Source: Candidatus Angelobacter sp. Gp1-AA117
GTDB taxonomy: Bacteria > Acidobacteriota > Terriglobia > Terriglobales > Acidobacteriaceae
Direction of reading: 5' to 3'
DNA: 33,608 nt
Assembly: GCA_003223515.1 (NCBI GenBank)
Contig: QHVI01000123.1
Span: 1 to 33,608, forward strand
The notes under the pieces were generated by a model. It made no database searches. It saw nothing but the letters and a program-made list of their open reading frames with translations, and had not been told where the DNA came from. Positions 26,807 through 33,608 of the stretch are shown one piece after another. The position numbers and the translations under genes were made by a program. Positions within the stretch are counted from its first letter, which is position 1. Each line of letters starts with the position of its first letter.

Positions 26807-28333
26807 ATGTTGCCATATATCATCGGATTCTCATTCAGTGTAGCTGCTTCGTCTTTTCTCAGTTGGGTCATTCGTACTCTTGCATCCCGGCTCAACTTGA
26901 TGAGGCCGCCGCATACTCACCATATTCATGAAGTCCCGACCCCGCGTCTCGGCGGGTTAGCGATCTATGGCACGTTTTTAATGATGTTTCTGGTGTACGT
27001 GATTGCATCGGGTCACGGCTGGGTCAAAGCCCCGACAAGTCTAAAACTGGCTAAGATTCTCGCTATAGGAACTTTTGTCCTGATACTCGGTGTTGTCGAT
27101 GATCTTGTCGGAGTCCATCCCCGGATCAAGCTGCTGGTAGAAGGGGCCGCTGGACTCGGACTGTATGCATTCGGCATACGTTTTAATTTTTTCTGCGGAA
27201 TGCACTTTGCCGGTTCGTGGACATGGGTTCTTTGCCTTGCCATGACCGTGGCTTGGGTCATCTTGATCTGCAATGCGATTAATCTCATAGATGGCGTGGA
27301 TGGTCTCGCGGCAGGCGCAACCATGTTTTCAATGGTGACGATATTCATTGTTGCGCAGGGCACACAGCCAGGAATCGCAGCAGCCACCACTATCATGGCT
27401 GGCAGCTTGCTAGGATTTTTGATCTTCAATTTCAATCCCGCCTCTATTTTTCTCGGCGATTCTGGAAGTCTGTTTTTGGGATTTATGCTCAGCGCTTTTG
27501 TGCTCTCGGAACAGTCCAACGCTCCCAGCCAGAACACTTTTGTCAATCTTTTGGTTCCTGTCGTGTGTTTTGCGCTCCCTCTTACCGATGTAGCATTGAG
27601 TGTGCTGCGGCGGTTCTTGAGCGGACACTCTATTTTTCGTGCCGACAAGGAACACATCCATCACAAGCTCTTGAACTTAGGGCTCTCCCAGCGTCAAGTT
27701 GTGTGTGTGCTCTATGGAGTATCTGCGCTGTTCTCGAGTTTGAGTTTGTTCCTGCTGAACAGGTCGAGAATGAGCTTGTTGCTGGTCTTTACGGTCCTTT
27801 CACTTACCATTTTCTTCGGGCTGAAGAAGCTCAGGTATCATGAGTTCGAAGAATTCCTCAGCATCCCGCAGATCGGATTACAAAGCAGAAAGGTATTGGC
27901 AAGAAATATCGGGATCAGGAAGGCCGCCACTGAATTGCAACGAAGCTGCGATCTCGTTGATATTGCAACGCTCTTGAAAGCGAATCTGAAGCAGGGATTT
28001 GATGGCTTCGCTGTGATGCTAGATGCGGACGCGATTGGCCGTATTCACTTGCCTCATCCCTGGGCAGGAGGTTTGTTAGAGGTGAATTGGAAGAGTGGTA
28101 CAGAAGCGCTAGCACTGGGTCTGATTTCTAATGACGGACTATTGTTTGGAGAATTATTTCTTTATCATGATGGTTCCAGCTCAATTGTTGTACGTCCTGA
28201 CCTTCTTACAGAACTGCAATGCTCGATTAGCAAAGCATTGTTGAACGCCGTAGCATCAGATCAGGACGGAGTGCCGCTCCATTCTTCTCTCATGAATCGA
28301 CAGATACAACTTTCGACCGAATATTCACAGTAA
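26807..28333 (+). CDS. WecA/MraY-like polyprenyl-phosphate sugar-1-phosphate transferase with C-terminal extension
   Basis: A 508-residue membrane protein that should start glycan assembly by moving a HexNAc-1-phosphate from its UDP-sugar to undecaprenyl phosphate. Family motifs are clear: PTPRLGGLAIY, GVVDDLVGVHPRIK (Asp-Asp), NAINLIDGVDGLAAG, FLGDSGSLFLGF and HIHHKLLNLGLS. About eleven hydrophobic helices occupy residues 1-340. The remaining 160 or so residues are soluble and have no counterpart in ordinary WecA (about 360 residues); they include LVDIATLLKANLKQGFDGFA and read like a small alpha/beta sensor-type domain. ATG 26807 has AAGGTG 8 bases upstream. It leads the operon with a glycosyltransferase, a UDP-GlcNAc 2-epimerase and a C5-epimerase. 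Confidence 0.92.
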   Translation: MLPYIIGFSFSVAASSFLSWVIRTLASRLNLMRPPHTHHIHEVPTPRLGGLAIYGTFLMMFLVYVIASGHGWVKAPTSLKLAKILAIGTFVLILGVVDDLVGVHPRIKLLVEGAAGLGLYAFGIRFNFFCGMHFAGSWTWVLCLAMTVAWVILICNAINLIDGVDGLAAGATMFSMVTIFIVAQGTQPGIAAATTIMAGSLLGFLIFNFNPASIFLGDSGSLFLGFMLSAFVLSEQSNAPSQNTFVNLLVPVVCFALPLTDVALSVLRRFLSGHSIFRADKEHIHHKLLNLGLSQRQVVCVLYGVSALFSSLSLFLLNRSRMSLLLVFTVLSLTIFFGLKKLRYHEFEEFLSIPQIGLQSRKVLARNIGIRKAATELQRSCDLVDIATLLKANLKQGFDGFAVMLDADAIGRIHLPHPWAGGLLEVNWKSGTEALALGLISNDGLLFGELFLYHDGSSSIVVRPDLLTELQCSISKALLNAVASDQDGVPLHSSLMNRQIQLSTEYSQ

Positions 28334-28427
28334 TCAGTGAGAATGACGCACACAGCGACCGATTCCGGCTCGTTTCTGGAGCTTCGTCGTTCTCCAATTT
28401 GTTTTACCGTTGCTTGTTTAGAGTGTC

Positions 28428-29726
28428 ATGAAAATACTATATATCTCTCAATATTATCCACCTGAGTCGGCAGCTCCAGCCGTCAGAGCATCTGAACTAG
28501 GGCGATTCTGGACAGCCGCAGGACACTCAATCAATATATTGACTGGCTTCCCTAATCACCCTACCGGCAAATTAGATCCTGCATATCGATCACAGATCTG
28601 GCGAATGTGCTTAACAGAGGATGACAATGGCATCCAGATCAACCGCACCTGGCTCATTCCTCTTCCTAACCGCAAGCCGTGGGAAAGAATGCTTAACTTC
28701 CTTTCGTTCTTTGTTTCGGCAGTGCTCCGAGGCATGTTCTTGTCCAAACCCGAGGTTGTAATCGCCACCTCACCGCAACTACTCACCGCGTTGGCGGGAT
28801 GGATCATTGCAACCCGGTTTGGAGTTCCATTCGTATTTGAAGTAAGAGATTTGTGGCCTGAGTCTCTGGAAGCGGTTGGGTTCAGCAGTAAACGATCCAT
28901 CCTGGTTCGTGTTTTGGGCCGCGTAGCAGGATTGCTTTACCGCAAAGCCTCCCATATTGTGGTTGTCACTGGACCGTTCAAGGAATATCTGCAAAAAGTA
29001 TGGAGCATTCCGCCGGAAAAGATTTCTGTTGTACCTAATGCCGTCGATTGCGAACTCCTTTCACCGCAAGACCCGGCCAAAGAAATTGTTCAAGAATTCG
29101 GGCTGGAAGGCCGATTTGTCGTGGGCTATATCGGAAATATAGGAAACGCTCACGGAATCGAGACTCTGGTAGAAGCGGCTGCGTGCCTAAGGAATAGTGA
29201 TCCTGACGTTTTGTTTCTGGTAATTGGCGAGGGCGCGGAAAAAGAAAAGCTGCAAAGTCTGACAGCAAAGCGACAGCTCACGAACATTCGAATCTTTCCC
29301 GCTCAGCCCCGATCGCGAATTCCTGGCATTATTGCGGCTACACAGGTGTGCCTGGTACTCCTCAGGAAATCCGAACTATTCAAAACCGTGATTCCCACCA
29401 AAATGCTGGAATTCATGGCCTGCGGCCGCGCTGTGATAGCGGCAGTCGAGGGTGAGGCCCGGCGGATCGTGGTTCAGGCAGATGCCGGTATTTGCACTCC
29501 ACCAGAGGACGCTTCCGCCGTTGCCTTGGCTATCCGGTGGCTTCGCGACAACACGGCACGATGCTCAGAAATGGAAAGAAATGGAAGGAAATTTGTGGTG
29601 GACAACTCCAGCAGAAAAGCAACCGCCGGCGATTATCTTTCCTTACTAAAGCAGCTTGCGCAGGCCGGCAGCGACAGCAAGCAAGTGGCTGCGGCAGCGA
29701 CCAGCGCTGGCCGAGAGACGCATTGA
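28428..29726 (+). CDS. Glycosyltransferase family 4 (WbuB-like)
   Basis: A 432-residue GT-B fold glycosyltransferase. The N-terminal domain begins MKILYISQYYPPESAAPAVR and has GHSINILTGFPNHPTGK and FVFEVRDLWPESLEAVG, characteristic of the WbuB/WcaI subgroup that often adds N-acetylfucosamine or similar residues to lipid-linked acceptors. The C-terminal nucleotide-sugar domain shows GYIGNIGNAHGIETLVEAA and a later TKMLEFMACGRAVIA segment (the E-x-x-x-C/A-x-x-x motif). It acts at the inner face of the cytoplasmic membrane. It follows the WecA-like gene by 94 bases and its stop overlaps the start of the 2-epimerase gene. Donor and acceptor cannot be read by eye. Confidence 0.9.
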   Translation: MKILYISQYYPPESAAPAVRASELGRFWTAAGHSINILTGFPNHPTGKLDPAYRSQIWRMCLTEDDNGIQINRTWLIPLPNRKPWERMLNFLSFFVSAVLRGMFLSKPEVVIATSPQLLTALAGWIIATRFGVPFVFEVRDLWPESLEAVGFSSKRSILVRVLGRVAGLLYRKASHIVVVTGPFKEYLQKVWSIPPEKISVVPNAVDCELLSPQDPAKEIVQEFGLEGRFVVGYIGNIGNAHGIETLVEAAACLRNSDPDVLFLVIGEGAEKEKLQSLTAKRQLTNIRIFPAQPRSRIPGIIAATQVCLVLLRKSELFKTVIPTKMLEFMACGRAVIAAVEGEARRIVVQADAGICTPPEDASAVALAIRWLRDNTARCSEMERNGRKFVVDNSSRKATAGDYLSLLKQLAQAGSDSKQVAAAATSAGRETH

Positions 29727-30910
29727 CACAAGCAAATCAATTCAAGATTTTCAATGTTGTAGGCGCGCGTCCCAACATGATGAAGATAGCGCCGATCATG
29801 GCCCAGATGCGCCGTTTCGCTGAACTCCAGCCCATCCTGGTACACACGGGCCAACATTACGACTTTGCGATGTCACAGGTATTCCTGGACCAGCTCAACA
29901 TGGGTGAGCCGGAATACCACTTGCAAGTAGGGTCAGGAACGCATCACTGGCAAACAGCCGAGATCATGAGGAGTTTCGGCGAACTGGTTCAGAAACACCG
30001 GCCCGACATGATCGTGGTCGCCGGAGACGTAAACTCCACGGCTGCCTGTGCGATGGTCGGAGCAAAAGAGATGATTCCGGTTGCCCACGTGGAAGCAGGG
30101 CTCAGGAGCTTTGACCGGCGGATGCCGGAAGAAATCAATCGCATAGTCACTGACAGCATTGCGGACCTGCTCTTCACCACTGAAGCATCGGCAAATGAGA
30201 ATCTTCATAATGAAGGGGTGCCTGCCGACAAGATTTTCTTCACCGGTAATGTAATGATTGACAGCCTGAAAGGCATTCTTGAAATGGCACGGCGCTCAAC
30301 TATTCTGAACCGGTTAAATCTGGCAAAGCGGAAGTACGGAGTACTCACTCTGCATCGTCCCTCCAATGTTGACGATCGAGAGCAGCTTTGTACCACATTG
30401 AGTGCAATCGCCGAGATCGCCCGGAAAATTCCGGTCATCTTTCCAGTTCATCCGCGAACGGCAGCGCGGGCGCAGGAACTCAATATTCAAATGCGCTCCT
30501 GGGACGGCAATACATCGATTCCGGAGCATGGTATCTGGACGATGCCTCCTGCGTCGTACATAGAATTCGTTGCGCTGTTGGACAACTCCGCCGTGGTGAT
30601 TACGGATTCGGGTGGAATCCAGGAAGAAACCACATACTTGGGCGTGCCATGTCTGACCTATCGTGAAAATACGGAACGTCCTGTAACTGTTACACATGGC
30701 ACAAATCGTGTGGTGGGCACGGATGCGCGCAACCTCATCAAAGAAGCTATCCAGGTACTGGAACAATCACGTTCGAACAGGCCTGCTTCGCCACCTCTTT
30801 GGGACGGCCACGCGGCAGAAAGGATCGTTGGCGCGGTTCGCCACACTTTGCTTTCTAAGGCAGGCATTCTCGGCAATTACCTTAACAATGGCTCAGTTTA
30901 CTTTAAATAA
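29723..30910 (+). CDS. wecB: UDP-N-acetylglucosamine 2-epimerase (non-hydrolysing)
   Basis: A 395-residue cytosolic enzyme that interconverts UDP-GlcNAc and UDP-ManNAc. Motifs: FNVVGARPNMMKIAPIM at the N-terminus, LVHTGQHYDFAMS, HVEAGLRSFDRRMPEEINR (catalytic His and Glu region), TDSGGIQEETTYLG and TYRENTERPVT. The start is inferred to be TTG 29723, which overlaps the stop of the preceding glycosyltransferase; the open frame runs further upstream but that part lies inside the glycosyltransferase gene, and the next ATG (29777) would remove the first beta strand. Usual length is about 375, consistent with this choice. Presence of this gene suggests ManNAc or ManNAcA in the glycan, although no UDP-ManNAc dehydrogenase is in the window. 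Confidence 0.93.
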   Translation: MTQANQFKIFNVVGARPNMMKIAPIMAQMRRFAELQPILVHTGQHYDFAMSQVFLDQLNMGEPEYHLQVGSGTHHWQTAEIMRSFGELVQKHRPDMIVVAGDVNSTAACAMVGAKEMIPVAHVEAGLRSFDRRMPEEINRIVTDSIADLLFTTEASANENLHNEGVPADKIFFTGNVMIDSLKGILEMARRSTILNRLNLAKRKYGVLTLHRPSNVDDREQLCTTLSAIAEIARKIPVIFPVHPRTAARAQELNIQMRSWDGNTSIPEHGIWTMPPASYIEFVALLDNSAVVITDSGGIQEETTYLGVPCLTYRENTERPVTVTHGTNRVVGTDARNLIKEAIQVLEQSRSNRPASPPLWDGHAAERIVGAVRHTLLSKAGILGNYLNNGSVYFK

Positions 30911-30929
30911 ATTTCAAACAGGTGGACAC

Positions 30930-31928
30930 ATGCCGAACCAAGTTTTTCGACGAAGGCGCAGTTTCCTCGATTACTATCGCCGAATTTTCAGTGCCTATTT
31001 GGGAAGGGCTCAGAGTCAACTTACGTTCTGGCACGAAGTGCCTGAGGTCAATCCCCGGTTCACTCCGAACAGCTTGGGCGAATACTATATGACTTTCTCC
31101 TCAAAAGCCGATTACCCAGGCCCGTTCGATGCTGCTGGCATTCCCATGCTGAATTACCGCGGACGTATTGGTAAGCAGTACAATCCAATTGCCATTGCAC
31201 AATACGGACTTGGCAACTACAACATCTATACCCATACTGGGGACCCAAGTCGCAGGAAGAAATTCTTGTTAGCCGCAGACTGGCTATTATCAATGCTGAC
31301 GCCCAACTCTTCTGGGTTAGCTGTGTGGATGCACAACTTTGATTGGGAATACCGTGATTTGTTGTGTGCTCCTTGGTATTCAGGGCTTGCGCAAGGGCAA
31401 GGAATCTCAGTTTTAGTACGTGCACACCAGTTCACCGGTAACCCTACATATCTCAACGCAGCGCGCAAGGCCTTTGAATGCTTTACTACAGAAACAACGC
31501 AAGGCGGCGTGATTTCACATGATAAACGGGGAAATATCTGGTTCGAGGAATACATCGTATTTCCACCCACCCACATCCTGAACGGTTTCATATGGGCTTT
31601 ATGGGGGGTTTACGACTATTTTCTAGTCACCCGCAGCAATGAGGCCGAGAAGATATTTAATGCAGCAGTTCGAACACTATCCAACTCTTTGGGGGACTAT
31701 GATGTGGGCTTCTGGTCTCTTTATGAGCAGCCCGGCACTAAGCTAAGCATGGTAGCCAGTCCGTTTTATCATTCGTTGCATATTGTACAACTCAGGATCA
31801 CGGAGAGGCTTACAGGAGAGCGAACATTTGGAATGTTCGCTGATCGCTGGCAATCTTATGAACAGAACCGAGTAAAACGAATGCGGGCACTCATCCATAA
31901 GGCGGTCTTTAAGCTTTTATATTACTAA
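30930..31928 (+). CDS. D-glucuronyl C5-epimerase family protein
   Basis: A 332-residue protein matching the C-terminal catalytic region of heparosan-glucuronate C5-epimerases (GLCE), which convert D-glucuronate to L-iduronate within a chain. Supporting features are the alpha/alpha-toroid-like pattern and the motifs YNPIAIAQYGLGNYN, WMHNFDWEYRDL, PWYSGLAQGQGIS (the conserved W-x-S-G-x-A-Q-G), FPPTHILNGFIWALWG and ASPFYHSLHIVQL. ATG 30930 has AGGTGG just upstream; an earlier ATG at 30888 lies inside the 2-epimerase gene. No signal peptide or membrane helix is obvious, so it may act in the cytoplasm on the lipid-linked or growing chain. It is the last gene of the operon. This family is well known in animals and rarer in bacteria. 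Confidence 0.85.
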   Translation: MPNQVFRRRRSFLDYYRRIFSAYLGRAQSQLTFWHEVPEVNPRFTPNSLGEYYMTFSSKADYPGPFDAAGIPMLNYRGRIGKQYNPIAIAQYGLGNYNIYTHTGDPSRRKKFLLAADWLLSMLTPNSSGLAVWMHNFDWEYRDLLCAPWYSGLAQGQGISVLVRAHQFTGNPTYLNAARKAFECFTTETTQGGVISHDKRGNIWFEEYIVFPPTHILNGFIWALWGVYDYFLVTRSNEAEKIFNAAVRTLSNSLGDYDVGFWSLYEQPGTKLSMVASPFYHSLHIVQLRITERLTGERTFGMFADRWQSYEQNRVKRMRALIHKAVFKLLYY

Positions 31929-31954
31929 GCGGGCTGGCGTTCACCAGCCCGCTT
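31927..31954. terminator. Bidirectional terminator between convergent genes
   Basis: AAGCGGGCTGG (31927-31937), a CGTTCA loop and CCAGCCCGCTT (31944-31954) form a perfect 11-bp GC-rich stem. It overlaps the C5-epimerase stop codon and lies just beyond the stop of the opposing beta-helix gene, so it can serve both. Confidence 0.85.
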
Positions 31955-31961
31955 ATTGAGT

Positions 31962-32867
31962 TTACTGCGGGGCAGTTGGGGTTATGGTTCCACAGGTAGT
32001 GGCACCTGAGAAATCATTGTTGCTAAACGTTCTGAGGAAGGCCCCCCCATTATTATTCATACTGCAGCTCGTGTTCGATATGTAGCTGTTCCTCGAGGCG
32101 GAAGCCGATCCGCCAAGAGTGGCTGTCAGTCCATTTTGGTTGAAGCTTATCCTTGAATTCACCACCTGGCCTGTGGAACTGGGTGTATCAAAGGTGATCC
32201 CGTCGGAGGTTGCCTGTGAAAAGACCGAATCGGTGACTGCAAGTATACAGTTGGTACTGCATTCAGCACCTTTCTGGTCAAGGATCACAGCAGTGTTGCT
32301 GATATTACAGTTAACAGACGGGGCAACGGCGTTTGTACATTTGATTCCTACCTGGCCAACATTCTTAATAACCGAATTCAGCACGTGCACAGAAGCCTGA
32401 GTGGCCTGGTTCAGGGCGACGTCAATGCCGTTAGTGGTGAACCCGAAGATATAGCAATTCTCAACGTTCAGGTTTTTGCCGGAGAGGAAGCGGATGCCGT
32501 TGATTCCGGTGCCGATTCCGTTGATCCGGAGGTTGCGGAGAATCACAACGTCACTGGGACCAGCCTGGACTACGATTCCATTGGTGCCGCTGACCAGCAC
32601 TGAGGCAACCTGGCCTCCGCCACCGTCAATGGTAATGGCTTTGGTGATAGTGACTGCGCCGTATCCAGCCGGATCTAGAGCATCAATCTCGCCGCCCGCA
32701 GCGGTCTTCGAAATAGCACCGGCAAAGGTTTTGCAGGGAGCTGTGCGGCTGCACGGGTTAGCATCATCGCCGACTCCGGATACCCAGGTACGGCTGGCTT
32801 GGGCCTGCATCATCACAGTTCCGAAGATGAGCAGACATAACGCGGCAAATAGATTTGTTTTTTTCAT
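31962..32867 (-). CDS. Secreted right-handed beta-helix protein
   Basis: A 301-residue secreted protein. ATG 32867 (MKKTNLFAALCLLIFG) is chosen because AAAGGA lies 10 bases upstream and a classical signal peptide follows, with cleavage after M-Q-A-Q-A; the longer frame from 32909 would bury it. The mature start RTWVSGVGDDANPCSRTAPC and KTFAGAISKTAAGGEI is a recurring beginning of acidobacterial beta-helix proteins. Asn-rich beta-helix rungs follow (VVILRNLRINGIGTGINGI, NVENCYIFGFTTNGID), and six or more Cys residues may stabilise it outside the cell. It sits convergent with the C5-epimerase gene. Function unknown; surface glycan binding or processing is an inference from context. Confidence 0.72.
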   Translation of the reverse strand: MKKTNLFAALCLLIFGTVMMQAQASRTWVSGVGDDANPCSRTAPCKTFAGAISKTAAGGEIDALDPAGYGAVTITKAITIDGGGGQVASVLVSGTNGIVVQAGPSDVVILRNLRINGIGTGINGIRFLSGKNLNVENCYIFGFTTNGIDVALNQATQASVHVLNSVIKNVGQVGIKCTNAVAPSVNCNISNTAVILDQKGAECSTNCILAVTDSVFSQATSDGITFDTPSSTGQVVNSRISFNQNGLTATLGGSASASRNSYISNTSCSMNNNGGAFLRTFSNNDFSGATTCGTITPTAPQ

Positions 32868-32891
32868 TGTTAGAATGTTCCTTTCTCCTCT

Positions 32892-32923
32892 TAATAGAGC
32901 GGGGCACAAATAGAGCGGGACAC
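32892..32923. repeat. Tandem 16-bp repeat upstream of the beta-helix gene
   Basis: TAATAGAGCGGGGCAC (32892-32907) is followed directly by AAATAGAGCGGGACAC (32908-32923); 14 of 16 bases agree. It lies 25-56 bases upstream of the beta-helix gene start, in the position expected of a promoter or operator, but I cannot assign a regulator. Confidence 0.55.
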
Positions 32924-33608
32924 ACGATGTTTATCGCACGTCCTGTTCATCAACTTTGGTGTAATCACACCTCGAGACCCGTTGGTGGCTGGGCCCACTT
33001 GTCATCAAGAAACCGGAAGTTTTTTGGGTGACGAGGAGACCAGATGGTATCACTAGTGAAGACGAAATAAAATGAAAATTCCCTAATAGCGACAGAAATT
33101 TGGTGGCCTTGTGGTCTCGTACCGTGTTAAACCGACATCTGCAGACTACGGACCGTATGAATCGGGCAGAAAAGTGTGAATTTATGCTGACTCATGGCAG
33201 GTCGTGTAAACCGCTGAAATTAAAAACATATTAAGATCATCGCCGTCTAAATTAGGCGTACCCTGCTAGCCAGGACGGGCTAAGCCACTGATTTCATTGG
33301 CTTCAGATTTCGGGTGAAAACAGGCTGGCATTGCAACGGATGGTTGCCCAAATTGCGAAACATAATGACCGCGAGATGTGTGGCAGTCCCAAGCAATATA
33401 AAATCTTGAACGTTCTGACATTTTGGGGACATGGAGCTAAAATCGAATACGCTATGGGTGGTTTCATCGATCAGGCAATCCAGAAGGGCCTAGTGCTCTG
33501 ACCGCGTGATTGTGGAACCCAGAGAGGTACTTGGCGGAAGGGAGCCGAGGAATAGTAAATAGAAACAGGCGCTCTCTCCGCGAAGTACAAATGCAGCTTA
33601 CCGCAAAA
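32924..33608. other. Right-end intergenic region
   Basis: About 685 bases with no confident gene. Short AT-rich patches and one possible 53-codon frame are the only structure I see. Confidence 0.5.
33340..33501 (+). CDS. Possible small hypothetical protein, 53 residues
   Basis: A frame from ATG 33340 to TGA 33501; the frame is open back to 33292 but without a better start. The product reads like a soluble protein (MVAQIAKHNDREM near the start, KIEYAMGGFIDQAIQKGLVL at the end). No clear ribosome-binding site precedes the ATG and I recognise no family. It could be a decayed gene fragment. Confidence 0.25.
   Translation: MVAQIAKHNDREMCGSPKQYKILNVLTFWGHGAKIEYAMGGFIDQAIQKGLVL

Noticed and set aside
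1-33608. CRISPR array or insertion sequence
   Set aside because: No regularly spaced short repeat array and no transposase or terminal inverted repeats were seen; the 100-bp periodic repeat has only two long copies.

Overview
The window looks like a chromosomal piece of a free-living bacterium of roughly mid-50s percent G+C, most probably an Acidobacteriota (Terriglobia-type) soil organism. This is an inference from the style of the NRPS, the secreted beta-helix proteins and the dispersed intergenic repeats; no ribosomal or other taxonomic marker gene is present.

Left third (1-12,340): a nonribosomal peptide locus. On the minus strand lies a 2,768-residue synthetase (C-A-T-C-A-T-C-T; the last module has no adenylation domain), followed 28 bases later by the first 322 codons of a second synthetase that begins with a condensation domain and runs off the left edge. 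Divergent from them on the plus strand are an MFS exporter and a haem-oxygenase-like non-haem diiron enzyme, which plausibly export and tailor the product. The divergent intergenic region carries an 82-bp direct repeat with an exact 100-bp period.

Junction (12,340-13,264): no clear long gene. It holds a degenerate tRNA-like sequence, a possible 47-codon small ORF with a good ribosome-binding site, a strong terminator hairpin and a dispersed repeat of the 'GAGGCACGGAGAC' type. A diverged copy of that repeat is also translated inside the NRPS.

Right two thirds (13,265-33,608): an extracellular polysaccharide locus. Plus strand: a large secreted pectate-lyase-like beta-helix protein, an interrupted carbohydrate-binding-like ORF, and an MBOAT O-acyltransferase overlapping an SGNH-type partner (glycan O-acetylation). 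Minus-strand operon: Wzz-like chain-length protein, MurJ/Wzx-like flippase, Wzy/ligase-like protein, AsnB-type amidotransferase and a secreted beta-helix protein. Plus-strand operon: WecA-like polyprenyl-phosphate sugar-1-phosphate transferase with an extra C-terminal domain, a GT4 glycosyltransferase, a WecB-type UDP-GlcNAc 2-epimerase and a D-glucuronyl C5-epimerase-family protein. It ends at a bidirectional terminator facing another secreted beta-helix protein. Together these predict a lipid-linked, Wzx/Wzy-type acidic heteropolysaccharide that is O-acetylated, possibly amidated, and C5-epimerised from glucuronate to iduronate.
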